The notes: generated by a model not told the origin, from the sequence alone. Shown: positions 14,793 through 22,999, numbered from the stretch's first letter. The stretch is 37,563 nucleotides of DNA from an uncultured Eubacteriales bacterium (GCA_900545925.1 URAZ01000029.1:1-37563); one strand, 5' to 3'. A program made the numbers and translations.

Positions 14793-15758
14793 ATGAAGCT
14801 TGTAGTATTGGACGGATATACGGAAAACCCCGGCGATCTGAGTTGGAAAGGGCTGGAGGCGCTTGGAGAATTGACCGTTTATGACCGCACATCGTATACA
14901 GAATCCCCGCTGATCGCGCAGCGCATCGGCGATGCGGAAATCGTCATTATGAATAAGACGCCGATCTCCCGCGCGACGATTGATGCGTGCCCGAATATCC
15001 GGCTGATTGCAGTCCTTGCGACGGGCTATAACGTTGTGGACTATCAGCACGCACGGGAAAAGGGCATTCCGGTCGTCAACGTGCCGACCTATGGAACAGC
15101 ATCGGTCAGTCAGTTCTCTATTGCTCTGCTGCTGGAGATCTGCCACCATATCGGCCATCACAGCGCGTCTGTCCACAACGGAGACTGGGCTGCAAATCCC
15201 GACTGGTGCTATTGGGATTATCCGCTCATTGAACTGGCGGGCAAAACCATCGGCATCATCGGCTTTGGACGCATCGGACAGGCCGAGGGCAGAATCGCAA
15301 AGGCGATGGGCATGCGCGTTCTGGCATACGATATCTATCCCAACGATTCCGGCCATGCCGTCGGCGAGTATGTTGATCTGGATACCCTGCTTGCGCAGTC
15401 GGATGTGGTGTCGCTCCACTGCAACCTGACGCCCGAAAACACGGGACTTATCAATAAAGAAACGATCGCAAAAATGAAGGGCGGCGCGATTCTCCTTAAC
15501 AACGCCCGCGGACAGCTGATCGTGGAGCAAGACGTTGCAGATGCGCTGAACAGCGGCAAGCTGGCAGCCGCGGGACTGGATGTAGTCTATACAGAGCCGA
15601 TTCGGCCGGACAATCCGCTCTTGACGGCGAAAAACTGCATCCTCACGCCGCATATTTCCTGGGCTCCGAAGGAGAGCCGCCAACGGATCATGGAGATAAC
15701 CGCCGAAAATATCCGTGCGTTCTTAAACGGAACGCCGCAAAACGTCGTCAATCCCTGA
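14793..15758 (+). CDS. NAD-dependent D-2-hydroxyacid dehydrogenase (glycerate dehydrogenase/hydroxypyruvate reductase-like)
   Basis: 321 residues, the normal family length. The NAD-binding motif is GFGRIG (157-162), followed by an acidic residue after the second strand (YDIYP), which favours NAD over NADP. The catalytic set is present: Arg239 (NNARG), Glu268 (YTEP) and His287 in PHISWAP. The PHISWAPKESR stretch resembles glycerate dehydrogenases (HprA) more than D-lactate dehydrogenases, so reduction of hydroxypyruvate or glyoxylate is the best guess. ATG at 14793 with AAAGGA ~10 nt upstream. It is a single gene with its own promoter and terminators. Confidence 0.9.
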   Translation: MKLVVLDGYTENPGDLSWKGLEALGELTVYDRTSYTESPLIAQRIGDAEIVIMNKTPISRATIDACPNIRLIAVLATGYNVVDYQHAREKGIPVVNVPTYGTASVSQFSIALLLEICHHIGHHSASVHNGDWAANPDWCYWDYPLIELAGKTIGIIGFGRIGQAEGRIAKAMGMRVLAYDIYPNDSGHAVGEYVDLDTLLAQSDVVSLHCNLTPENTGLINKETIAKMKGGAILLNNARGQLIVEQDVADALNSGKLAAAGLDVVYTEPIRPDNPLLTAKNCILTPHISWAPKESRQRIMEITAENIRAFLNGTPQNVVNP

Positions 15759-15767
15759 AAGCAGCCC

Positions 15768-15834
15768 GGCCCGGAGCAGTTCCGCTCCGGGCCAGTGTTC
15801 CAAAACAGTCGGTATTTATAATCCGGCTGTTTTG
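15768..15834 (+). terminator. tandem terminator hairpins after the dehydrogenase gene
   Basis: First stem GGCCCGGAGC/GCTCCGGGCC (15768-15777, 15784-15793). Second stem CAAAACAGTCGG/CCGGCTGTTTTG (15801-15812, 15823-15834, one T-G wobble) followed by a T-rich run. The second is the better intrinsic terminator. Confidence 0.75.
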
Positions 15835-15947
15835 TTAGTTATTGGTAAACCCCCGCGTTTTCCGGTCTAAATGCACATTGCAAGTTTTCTTTTTCCCCGC
15901 GCCTCTGTGCTGGAACAGCAGCGGGGATCTGCATCGTCTGATATAAA

Positions 15948-16125
15948 GTGCGCTTCGTTATTGACTGCGGACTCAAGCAGGAACGCTTGACCGTCAATGA
16001 CCAGCACGCCATCAGCATTGCGATCGCAACAAATCTTCTGCGGCGGCAGGACCTGCCGATCATTGAGCGCGGCAAGGCGTATAAAGCATTGCTGGATGCA
16101 CGAAACCACTGCCGACATGCTCTAT
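15948..16125 (+). pseudogene. ParB-like partition protein fragment
   Basis: One plus frame reads ISIAIATNLLRRQDLP then IIERGKAYKALLDARN, matching the segment of ParB-type proteins that normally reads like ANLQREDILPSEKAFAYKMKLEA. Neither the N-terminal ParB box nor the C-terminal half is present in this frame, and a different frame becomes open around 16100. Such ParB proteins are common cargo of integrative elements and plasmids. This is a fragment by eye only. Confidence 0.45.
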
Positions 16126-16551
16126 ACGTTTCTTTGCCGCGGAGAAAGCACGGATGTTCCGTTTTTGCAGCGCATTTCTCATATTACATCCAACTATATA
16201 AAGGCAGACCGCTCCATCGACGAGATTCCCGTCGGTGATTTTTTTGCGCCTTCGCTGCTGGATTTCACGCATGGCAGCTATCTCTGCATTGACCTCGACG
16301 TGTTTCTGACGCGCCAGTCAAAGAATCGCATGATCCATAAGTTCGGGCAGCAGCTTCGCATCAACCGCAGCAAGATCAAGGAGGCCAGCAACACCAACAC
16401 GGACTTTGACGATCCCGGCAGCGCCCTCATCAGCACGAACGACAATCATGTCTCCGTCGAGATCAAGTGCAGTGAACTGGAAAAGGAACTTATCACAACC
16501 GACCGCAGAGCGCTGCAGGAATTGCTGAAACGAAACGGCAAGACCGGATAA
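16096..16551 (+). CDS. hypothetical protein, possible remnant of a mobile element
   Basis: A frame open to TAA at 16549-16551 gives about 151 residues from the ATG at 16096. It reads like real protein (SSITS-type loops absent; clear runs such as PSLLDFTHGSYLCIDLDVFL and KFGQQLRINRSKIKEA), but I do not recognise it. No Shine-Dalgarno precedes the ATG, and the frame overlaps the end of the ParB-like fragment, so a deletion or frameshift may have joined two genes. Probably not translated from its own start. Confidence 0.4.
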   Translation: MHETTADMLYTFLCRGESTDVPFLQRISHITSNYIKADRSIDEIPVGDFFAPSLLDFTHGSYLCIDLDVFLTRQSKNRMIHKFGQQLRINRSKIKEASNTNTDFDDPGSALISTNDNHVSVEIKCSELEKELITTDRRALQELLKRNGKTG

Positions 16552-16585
16552 GCCATATCCGCACGCATAGAAAAATACCCCTGCT

Positions 16586-16631
16586 GGACAACGCCATAAA
16601 GTGAGTCCGTCAACTTTCAATGGCATTGTCC
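16586..16631 (-). terminator. candidate terminator of the toxin-antitoxin operon
   Basis: A long imperfect inverted repeat (GGACAACGCCATAAAG at 16586-16601 against 16614-16631) follows the toxin stop on the minus strand. A TTTTT run comes ~9 nt later rather than immediately, so efficiency is uncertain. Confidence 0.45.
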
Positions 16632-16646
16632 GACATGGGCATATGT

Positions 16647-16979
16647 CTATTCGTACTTCATATTTTGCAGCGCAGTCCTCTGATCCCGCCGGCCAAACAC
16701 AACTGCTGTGATTTGAACCTGCTTTTGCTCCTCATTGACCCAGAAGTAGACAAGATAATTCTTACCCGGCAGTTTGCGGATACCCGCGCTGTGCCAGGGT
16801 TCTTCTTCCGTCAGCGCGACCTGATTTGGAAGTCTGGAAAGGGATAGAAGTTCCTTTTCCAGCGTGTCCAGCATCCGGATCGCCGTCCGCTTCTCCTGCA
16901 AATCCTCCGCAATATAGCGGATGATCTCTTGAAGCTGGCGCCGTGCCGGTTCCGTGATTTTCACTGCATACTGTTCCAC
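16647..16979 (-). CDS. RelE/ParE-superfamily toxin
   Basis: About 110 residues with the compact RelE/ParE fold pattern: YAVKITEPARRQLQEIIRYIAEDL at the N-terminus (parts YAVKITEPARRQL and IIRYIAEDL), then LPNQVAL, GIRKLPGKNYLVYFWV and the C-terminal ITAVVFGRRDQ. RelE toxins cut mRNA on the ribosome while ParE poisons gyrase; the sequence does not settle which. A GTG at 16979 is preferred because AGGGG lies 9 nt upstream; a TTG at 16985 overlapping the antitoxin stop is the alternative. It is translated together with the antitoxin. The pair is the only apparently intact module in the decayed element. Confidence 0.82.
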   Translation of the reverse strand: MEQYAVKITEPARRQLQEIIRYIAEDLQEKRTAIRMLDTLEKELLSLSRLPNQVALTEEEPWHSAGIRKLPGKNYLVYFWVNEEQKQVQITAVVFGRRDQRTALQNMKYE

Positions 16980-16981
16980 AT

Positions 16982-17281
16982 TCAAAGTCCCCTGCGCAGA
17001 TCTGCAAAGACTTCGGATGCGTCGCGGGAATGGTCGGCCTTTGCAGCGTTCAGGCCAGTTTGCATCATAGCGTTAAATTCTGCGTCTGTCATTTCGTCGC
17101 GGGCGACCGGCACAGACGGCAAGACCAGAGAAAACGGAATCCCGTTTCTGTAAATGATCTGCTTATACAGAGCATTGATGACAACCGACGCGGGAATGCC
17201 GAGCCGATCCAAAATATCCTCTGCCTGTTCTTTTACATCCGGCTCCACACGAGCCATGACATTCGCGGTTCTTGTAGCCAA
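16982..17281 (-). CDS. RelB/DinJ-family antitoxin
   Basis: 99 residues. The N-terminal ribbon-helix-helix is typical of RelB/DinJ: ATRTANVMARVEPDVKEQAE, then ILDRLGIPASVVINALYKQI and RNGIPF. The C-terminal part would wrap and neutralise the toxin. The start is TTG at 17281 with AAGGAGG 8 nt upstream; the longer frame upstream lacks a signal. RelB-type antitoxins repress their own operon through short palindromes, and one overlaps the promoter here. Confidence 0.87.
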   Translation of the reverse strand: MATRTANVMARVEPDVKEQAEDILDRLGIPASVVINALYKQIIYRNGIPFSLVLPSVPVARDEMTDAEFNAMMQTGLNAAKADHSRDASEVFADLRRGL

Positions 17282-17302
17282 ATGAATCGCCTCCTTGTCA
17301 TT

Positions 17303-17331
17303 AGTATATACGAATGTACTGCAAATTGCAA
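17303..17331 (-). promoter_or_regulatory. toxin-antitoxin promoter with overlapping operator-like repeat
   Basis: On the minus strand TTGCAA (17326-17331), 17 bp, TATACT (17303-17308). The element AGTA-N10-TACT (17303-17320) covers the -10 and spacer, a plausible site for the ribbon-helix-helix antitoxin. Confidence 0.65.
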
Positions 17332-17439
17332 TACATTTTATACTCCTCGAAAGCAACATCTTCTTCCAGAAATCATCTTCGCATACACAATGCGTCTTTT
17401 ATGCGTACAGCAGGCTTTTTCAAATTTTCCTGTTACTGC

Positions 17440-17468
17440 TTGTATGTATTCTGTGCGGCAGTTATACG
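17440..17468 (+). promoter_or_regulatory. candidate promoter of the element-associated hypothetical gene
   Basis: TTGTAT (17440-17445), 17 bp, TATACG (17463-17468), about 24 nt before the start codon at 17492. Modest match. Confidence 0.35.
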
Positions 17469-17491
17469 CACAAAAATTAGAGGTGACGACT

Positions 17492-18145
17492 ATGAAAACC
17501 CGCGCACAGATCTACTCGCACGAAGCCAGCGGCATTCTGCGGGATATTTTCACCTATGGTGTTCTACACAGAAACAGATTTTGGGTTTATATCCACAGAA
17601 GGATGAGCAACGCGCTTTGTGCCATGAACACGATGGACTTGCAGCGTTACCCGGAAAACTATGAGCTGCTTTCCACCGACGCGGCGCTCCGCGCGGAGCA
17701 GATCGCCTGCCGGATGCGGCATCTGGTCTACGGCTTCACCACCGTGCAGAAGCATGAATACCTGACCTCTGCCGCCAATGTCCTCGGCATCACGATCACT
17801 GCGCATCCGGGGCTGGTGGAGATCACGCTGCCGGGTCTGCTGCCCAAAAACGGCCTGCGCGGACTCAGACTGACCACAAGCGCAAAACGGCTGCTGCTTC
17901 AAAAATATCCAATCGACCTTGTACCCTATCCTACAGGCGCGTCCGAGGCAAATTCTTTGAAGTCCGAACCAGAGCGCCGGATGCGGCTGCACCGGTTCTG
18001 CTGTGCGCTGACGCTGCACAATCAGACCGGTGGCATTCTCTGCTTTGACTATCAGGCAGATACCCTGCAAGAGGTGTTCGGTGCGCAGGTCAACATCACA
18101 AGCATCGACTTTGCCGCTTACGAAAGGATGATGCTCCATCAATAA
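17492..18145 (+). CDS. hypothetical protein, likely conjugative-element gene
   Basis: 217 residues from the ATG at 17492, which has GAGGTG about 7 nt upstream; longer readings of this frame have no start signal. No signal peptide or membrane segment. Landmarks are MKTRAQIYSHEASGILRDIF, HRRMSNALCAMNTMDL, a lysine-rich middle (TTSAKRLLLQKYPIDLVPY) and a C-terminal TGGILCFDYQ. It resembles the small hypothetical proteins found just before the coupling-protein gene in clostridial conjugative elements, and a truncated candidate for that gene follows directly. The assignment to an element is from context; the function is unknown. Confidence 0.6.
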   Translation: MKTRAQIYSHEASGILRDIFTYGVLHRNRFWVYIHRRMSNALCAMNTMDLQRYPENYELLSTDAALRAEQIACRMRHLVYGFTTVQKHEYLTSAANVLGITITAHPGLVEITLPGLLPKNGLRGLRLTTSAKRLLLQKYPIDLVPYPTGASEANSLKSEPERRMRLHRFCCALTLHNQTGGILCFDYQADTLQEVFGAQVNITSIDFAAYERMMLHQ

Positions 18146-18241
18146 GAAGCAGAAGATCACGCGGGTCTGCTTCCTGCCTGTCGCGTTGGCCGCGCTTTTC
18201 TATGCGGGCGGCTATCTCGCGCAGTTCATCTATTCCGCAGC
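18138..18241 (+). pseudogene. truncated start of a conjugal coupling (VirD4/TcpA-like) membrane protein
   Basis: Overlapping the end of the previous gene, one frame reads INKKQKITRVCFLP then a hydrophobic helix VALAALFYAGGYLAQFIY, and stops having sense at ~18241 where the opposing pspC gene ends. This resembles the N-terminal cytosolic stub and first transmembrane helix of VirD4-type coupling proteins. The expected ATG before Asn-Lys-Lys is ATC here. It is a ~35-codon remnant; the family call is tentative. Confidence 0.4.
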
Positions 18242-18427
18242 TTACAGAATGTCCATGTTCTCAGGCATGACAAGGGCCGCGATGATGTAGAGCAGAATGC
18301 CTGTGCCAGTCAGGCCGAGGGCCGCCCAGATCAGGCGAACGACGGTGGGATCGATGCCGAGGTACTCGGCAAGACCTGCGCAGACACCGCAGATCATTCG
18401 GTTGTTGCTTTTATACAGTTTCTTCAT
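18242..18427 (-). CDS. PspC-domain membrane protein
   Basis: 61 residues made almost only of a PspC domain: KKLYKSNNRMICGVCAGLAEYLGID then one transmembrane helix (LIWAALGLTGTGILLYIIAALVM, shown as LTGTGILLYIIAALVM). PspC domains act in envelope-stress responses; stand-alone short ones like this are common in Firmicutes. The start at 18427 has GGAGGA 7 nt upstream, while a longer frame from 18472 has no signal. It lies 74 nt downstream of the amylase gene on the same strand. Confidence 0.9.
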   Translation of the reverse strand: MKKLYKSNNRMICGVCAGLAEYLGIDPTVVRLIWAALGLTGTGILLYIIAALVMPENMDIL

Positions 18428-18501
18428 CAGAAGTTCCTCCGTTTCATTGATATAGGTTAGACGGCGCTGCACACCGATTGTTCCCGGAACCGGAAAAAAT
18501 T

Positions 18502-19782
18502 TCAGAACGCAAGCACAATGGGTTCGCCATGGATGGCAAGCTGCTCCTCGTAAATCTCAACAGGGCTGCCATCGATGCAGTTCTGATACACGCCGTTCGG
18601 CGCAGGGAAGCGGACGAGCGCGCTTTCGCCGCGCAAGCTGAACAGGCCAGCCATGCGGCGGCCGTCCTTTTCGTATACAGCAAGCAGCACATCATGCGGC
18701 AGCGCCGTGAGCGTATAGCTGCCTTCCGCAAAGATCGGGTCGCGCTTGATCGCCGCCAGATGCGCGAGGAACGCGGACTGGTCACGGCCGGTGTTCCAGT
18801 TGATGGGGTCCTTGTCGAACAGCGATGGGACGTGCGGGTTGTCGGCCTCCTGCCCGTTGTAGATCATCGTCAGCCCGCGCTGGAAGAACAGGAATGCCGT
18901 CCAGTTCCGGCGTATTTTCTCGTCCGGCAAGATATGGGCCGCGCGGGCGCGGTCGTGGTTTTCAAGGAAGCGCAGCTTGACGTAGTTATCGGGATAGATC
19001 CATTCCTGCGCGTCAAGCCGGTCGGCATACTGCGTCAGGCTAATCTTACCCTCCAGATAGTCGCGGAAATAAGGGTAGACATCGTAATCATAGCCTGCGT
19101 CGAACGCCTGATAGAGTTCAGCATCGGACAGGCTTGCAAAACCCTGTGCGCGGGCTGCGACATGGAAGCCGCGCTCGACCGATTCACACAGCCATAAGCA
19201 TCCGGGACGAACGGCCGCAACCTCTTCCCTCGCCCGCTTCCAGAATTCCAGCGGGACAAGCGGCGCAACGTCACAGCGGAAGCCGTCAACAAGGCGCGCC
19301 CAGTATTTGAGCGTTTCGATCTGGTAATCCCACAGTTCCTTGTGGCTGTAATCCAGATCTGCCACGTCCCACCAGTCGCCGAAGCGATTGCCGAGCGTTC
19401 CGTCCGGCTTGTGAAAGAACCACTCCGGGTGGTGCTCTGCCAGCCAGGAATCGGGCGACGTGTGGTTATAGACCACGTCGATGATGCACTTCATGCCCCG
19501 GTCGTGGATGGCGTCAACCAGATGCCGGAAATCATCCAGCGTGCCGAACTCTGGGTTCACAGCGCGGTAATCGCGGATGGCGTAGGGGCTGCCGAGCGTG
19601 CCCTTGCGATGCTTTTCACCGGTCGGGTGGATGGGCAGCAGCCAGATGATGTCCGTGCCAAGGGCCTTGATACGGTCGAGATCCGCCTGAACAGCGGTGA
19701 AGGTGCCCGCTTCGGAATAATTGCGGACATAGATGGAGTATAAAACCTGATTGCGAATGGTTTTTTCTGTATCAACAGCCAT
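18502..19782 (-). CDS. intracellular GH13 alpha-amylase-family glycosidase
   Basis: 426 residues with the GH13 catalytic barrel and no signal peptide, so cytosolic. Conserved regions: DVVYNHTS (region I), GFRCDVAP with nucleophile Asp171 (II), LWLCES with acid/base Glu200 (III) and FLENHD with Asp277 (IV). The C-terminal beta domain is short. The likely substrates are maltodextrins or related alpha-glucans after import; specificity among alpha-amylase, maltogenic and trehalose-type enzymes cannot be told. ATG at 19782 with AAGGAGG 8 nt upstream. A 17-bp palindrome lies between the -10 box and the ribosome-binding site and probably regulates it. Confidence 0.92.
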   Translation of the reverse strand: MAVDTEKTIRNQVLYSIYVRNYSEAGTFTAVQADLDRIKALGTDIIWLLPIHPTGEKHRKGTLGSPYAIRDYRAVNPEFGTLDDFRHLVDAIHDRGMKCIIDVVYNHTSPDSWLAEHHPEWFFHKPDGTLGNRFGDWWDVADLDYSHKELWDYQIETLKYWARLVDGFRCDVAPLVPLEFWKRAREEVAAVRPGCLWLCESVERGFHVAARAQGFASLSDAELYQAFDAGYDYDVYPYFRDYLEGKISLTQYADRLDAQEWIYPDNYVKLRFLENHDRARAAHILPDEKIRRNWTAFLFFQRGLTMIYNGQEADNPHVPSLFDKDPINWNTGRDQSAFLAHLAAIKRDPIFAEGSYTLTALPHDVLLAVYEKDGRRMAGLFSLRGESALVRFPAPNGVYQNCIDGSPVEIYEEQLAIHGEPIVLAF

Positions 19783-19798
19783 AAAAACAGCCTCCTTG

Positions 19799-19846
19799 GA
19801 ATAGAATCTCTATTCGTATTGTACACAAATCATGGAAAAAGGCAAG
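19799..19846 (-). promoter_or_regulatory. amylase promoter with 17-bp operator-like palindrome
   Basis: On the minus strand TTGCCT (19840-19845), 16 bp, TACAAT (19818-19823). A perfect palindrome GAATAGA-N3-TCTATTC (19799-19815) sits over the predicted transcription start, directly upstream of the Shine-Dalgarno, well placed for repression. Confidence 0.65.
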
Positions 19847-19940
19847 TCGGCAAAATTCATAAAATCAAAGGATGCAACTTCTATCGTTTTTCTGCGTCTG
19901 TAAAAGCAGATCACATTTTATGATAAAGGAGAGATCATTT

Positions 19941-21350
19941 ATGAAAAAGCTTCTTGCGATTATACTTGCAGCCGCGTGTGCGTTCTCGCTGGCAGCCTGC
20001 GCGGCCACTCCAGATACCCCGAACGCCTCCGCTCCCCCAGCAGCAGAGGAGCAGCTGGACTGCATCGGCGACCCGACGACGCAGCAGCTGGCTGCACCTG
20101 TTGCTGTTTCCATGCCGCAGTATCCGAACGAAGCAAAGTACACAGCCAGCAATGGTAACTTTGACTCCGAGAAATACGACGAGGACTGGGACGCATGGTG
20201 GGAAAGCTATCAGGAAAAAACCGCAGATATGACCGACCCCGCCGCTCTGACGCATTGGTTCACGACCAGCATTCCAGCCCTGATGCAGAACGCAGGCAAG
20301 GAAAACCGCGTGTGCTCGCCGCTGAATATCTACATGGCGCTTTCCATGCTGGCCGCTGTGACGGGCGGTGAAACACGGCAGCAGATTCTCGACGCACTGG
20401 GCGCAGAGTCTCTGGACGCGCTTCAAAAGCAGGCCGCACAGCTTTGGGCGGAAAACAGCTGGGACGATGGCCTCGTCACCAGCACGCTTGCAAACTCTAT
20501 CTGGCTGAGGGATGGGTACAACTATAACAGTGAAACGCTCCAAAAGCTGGGGGAAGATTTTTATGCTTCCGCGTTTTCCGGGGAAATGGGGTCTGACGCG
20601 TACAACAATATACTGCGCGACTGGATCAATGAGCATACCGGGAACCTGTTGACCGAGCAGGCAGGTAAATTGGAGTTGAATGCCGATACGGTTCTGGCTC
20701 TGGTATCGACGCTCTACTACAGCGCGTCGTGGCACGACAAATTTTCCAGCGCCGCCACCACGCAGGACGTCTTTCACGCGCCGAATGGCGATGTGAGCAC
20801 AGACTTCCTGCACAGCAGCGATTCCAACACGGTATATTACGGCGATGGCTTCTCGGCCATCGGGCTTTCGCTGGAGAACAGCGGCCGGATGTGGCTGCTG
20901 AAGCCGGATGAGGGTGTAGACGCGGCTGAACTGCTGCAAAACGAGGACACGCTGGGCTTTTTGCTGGCGAACGGCGAATGGTCGCAGACGCAGCGCGCAA
21001 TCGTCAATCTGAGTCTGCCGAAATTTGACGTTTCTTCCGATCTGGACATTCTGGACACGCTGGCCCAGCTTGGCATGACAGATGTGCTGGACGGCATAAA
21101 ATCTGATTTCACGCCGCTCACAGCCGCAAACGACTCGCTGGCGCTGACGCAGGCCAAGCACGCTGCGCGCGTGAAGATCGACGAGGACGGCTGCGAGGCA
21201 GCGGCCTATACCATCCTTGGTGTCGAGGCGACTGCGATGATGGGGCCGGAGGATGAGATCGATTTTACACTCGATAACCCGTTCGTCTTCGCTATCACCG
21301 GCATTGACGGCCTGCCGCTGTTCGTCGGTCTGGTCAATCAACCGAACTAA
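19941..21350 (+). CDS. lipoprotein serpin (serine/cysteine protease inhibitor)
   Basis: 469 residues. A lipoprotein signal with lipobox LAAC (Cys20) is followed by a Pro/Ala-rich, then acidic linker, and a full serpin fold from ~120: NRVCSPLNIYMALSMLAAVTGG, TLANSIWLRDGY, ADTVLALVSTLYYSASW (parts), ending in DNPFVFAI. The reactive loop hinge is EDGCEAAAYT (P17 at Glu415). Small residues at P12-P9 are as in inhibitory serpins; Cys at P14 is unusual. By the 17-residue rule P1-P1' would be Thr431-Ala432, but the segment after it is about five residues longer than in typical serpins, so P1 is uncertain. ATG at 19941 with AAGGAGAG 7 nt upstream. Gut bacterial serpins are known to inhibit host or own proteases. 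Confidence 0.93.
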   Translation: MKKLLAIILAAACAFSLAACAATPDTPNASAPPAAEEQLDCIGDPTTQQLAAPVAVSMPQYPNEAKYTASNGNFDSEKYDEDWDAWWESYQEKTADMTDPAALTHWFTTSIPALMQNAGKENRVCSPLNIYMALSMLAAVTGGETRQQILDALGAESLDALQKQAAQLWAENSWDDGLVTSTLANSIWLRDGYNYNSETLQKLGEDFYASAFSGEMGSDAYNNILRDWINEHTGNLLTEQAGKLELNADTVLALVSTLYYSASWHDKFSSAATTQDVFHAPNGDVSTDFLHSSDSNTVYYGDGFSAIGLSLENSGRMWLLKPDEGVDAAELLQNEDTLGFLLANGEWSQTQRAIVNLSLPKFDVSSDLDILDTLAQLGMTDVLDGIKSDFTPLTAANDSLALTQAKHAARVKIDEDGCEAAAYTILGVEATAMMGPEDEIDFTLDNPFVFAITGIDGLPLFVGLVNQPN

Positions 21351-21360
21351 GTCTTGTTAT

Positions 21361-21401
21361 GAAAAATCTCCCTCTGCCCATACGGCAGAGGGAGGTTTTT
21401 T
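21361..21401. terminator. bidirectional terminator between serpin and transglutaminase genes
   Basis: An 11-bp perfect stem CTCCCTCTGCC (21368-21378) / GGCAGAGGGAG (21384-21394) with a 5-nt loop has GTTTTTT on the right and A5 on the left, so it serves both convergent genes. Confidence 0.92.
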
Positions 21402-22977
21402 ATCCTGCTGCACGAAGTTCTATCGCCTTACAGAGCGGCGCATAGCTTCCCTTTGCGGCGGCGAAAATCTTCACGGTTTTTGCCGCGCCAGGCACGGGGA
21501 TATCCAGTTCCTGTTGATTCAGGATCCGCATACCAAGCAGCTTTCCGCTCCCGTCGTACCACGCTGCGATAACGCTGCCGGTTTCCGTGCCGCTGCGCTT
21601 CAGATGGAGCGTTCCATCCTTCAGATAATAGGCATAGCCGCCCTCCGTGACGGTGATGTAGGGGCTGATCTGGATGCTGTATATCGTTTCCGGCCGCGAC
21701 GGTCTTTGCAGCAGTACATACTGCAGCAGGTTTCCATTTACTACGGAGCCATAAATATCGCCTATTTGTTTCTCTTCGTCCGTAAGCGTATAAAGCACCT
21801 GTTCCTGCTCCGTTTCCGGATCATAGCTGTAAATCTTGTCCATCGTGTTATAGACCAGCCTGCCGTTGTAACTCGACAATCCTGAATAGCAGCCCCATCC
21901 ACGCCACTGCCCATAAATCGTTTTTTTCGCGGTTCCCTGATATTCCGGGTCATTCGTCTCCATGATTTGGTTTCCATCCAGATAATACAGGTTTTCTCCA
22001 ACTGCCACAATCGGACTATCGAGATCGCGCCAATAATAGTTATCGTATTTTTTACTGTCTGCCTGCACATCTGTGCCATATACCCAGTCGTCTTTTTCCA
22101 GATGTCTAAGTTCTGCAGACTTCATTTTTTCTTCGCTGATGCAGAAATACTTGCGCCCGGACTTTGCGAACCACGTCGAATCGTCCCATGTGACATCTAC
22201 ATGATACCAGGCCCCGTCAAGCTGTACCAGCGACCAGACATGTCTCAAGCTGTCGCTCTGCACCCAGCTGGAGGTAACGCCAGCCCGATTCAGAAGCAAA
22301 CGGTAGGCCAGCATATAGCCCTGACAAACGCCCGTTCCATTGATCAGCATACGGTATGCGTCTCGAAATGTAAGCGTAGAATCGTATTCACAATGCACAG
22401 CAATGTAATCGTGCAGATACATGGCTTTCGTCAGGTCTGAACAATCGCTCCTGACTTTCTGCATGATCTCCGCAAGTTTCTGCTCCAACACAGTCTGCTG
22501 CTGTCTGATCTCCTGCTTATCTTCGTCTGTTAGCCGGTCCACCCTATCGCTTCCGTTCACCGTATAGCACGGAGAGACAGACGATATAATTCTGCCACTA
22601 GAGGAAGGGATGTAGGTGTAACTGCAAGCGCTTACTACATAAAATAATTCCGGACTTTCAAATATAGCTTCAAGGTAAAATTTCAGTATGCTTGCTTCGG
22701 GAATCTCGTATTGCGAAATGTCGATACTGCCCTGCATTTCCCGTATGCCCTGTTTCAGCGTGCGCTTAGCTGCTTCCCAGTTTTCAGTGTTGACCGGTGA
22801 CTGTGCATCCTGCGCTTCCGCCAGCCTCTGCGCTTCTAAAATATCGATCTCATCGATGGTTTTGATGTAAAGTTTCCCTGCCGCCTGTTCCGTCTCCGGC
22901 GCTTCTGCCTGTGCGCTGACGCACAGCGCGCACATGAGGGCCAATAGGCTCAGAATCAGGGTCAGATATTTTCTCAT
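21400..22977 (-). CDS. secreted transglutaminase-like domain protein
   Basis: 525 residues with a signal peptide (LTLILSLLALMCALCVSAQA). The central transglutaminase/protease-like core has the full triad: Cys218 in GTGVCQGYMLAY, His246 in LRHVWSL and Asp261 in YHVDVTWDD. Bacterial members may be cysteine proteases or cross-linkers; no substrate can be read. Two C-terminal regions follow: a propeller-like stretch (~300-430; YYLDGNQIM, YNGRLVYNTMDKIYSYD) and a module ending VIAAWYDGSGKLLGM...VKIFAAAKG that resembles the C-terminus of the giant protein upstream. ATG at 22977 with GGGAGG 5 nt upstream. It is the last gene of the surface locus, 64 nt after the giant gene. Confidence 0.88.
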   Translation of the reverse strand: MRKYLTLILSLLALMCALCVSAQAEAPETEQAAGKLYIKTIDEIDILEAQRLAEAQDAQSPVNTENWEAAKRTLKQGIREMQGSIDISQYEIPEASILKFYLEAIFESPELFYVVSACSYTYIPSSSGRIISSVSPCYTVNGSDRVDRLTDEDKQEIRQQQTVLEQKLAEIMQKVRSDCSDLTKAMYLHDYIAVHCEYDSTLTFRDAYRMLINGTGVCQGYMLAYRLLLNRAGVTSSWVQSDSLRHVWSLVQLDGAWYHVDVTWDDSTWFAKSGRKYFCISEEKMKSAELRHLEKDDWVYGTDVQADSKKYDNYYWRDLDSPIVAVGENLYYLDGNQIMETNDPEYQGTAKKTIYGQWRGWGCYSGLSSYNGRLVYNTMDKIYSYDPETEQEQVLYTLTDEEKQIGDIYGSVVNGNLLQYVLLQRPSRPETIYSIQISPYITVTEGGYAYYLKDGTLHLKRSGTETGSVIAAWYDGSGKLLGMRILNQQELDIPVPGAAKTVKIFAAAKGSYAPLCKAIELRAAG

Positions 22978-22999
22978 GTCGTCCTCCCTTTCCATTGTG

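Noticed and set aside
19935..21341. Long minus-strand open frame opposite the serpin gene
   Set aside because: Antisense shadow; the plus frame encodes a full serpin with lipobox.
21400..22977. Serpin-protease gene pair with the transglutaminase-like protein as target
   Set aside because: The genes are convergent and separated by a bidirectional terminator; nothing in sequence links the serpin to this enzyme.
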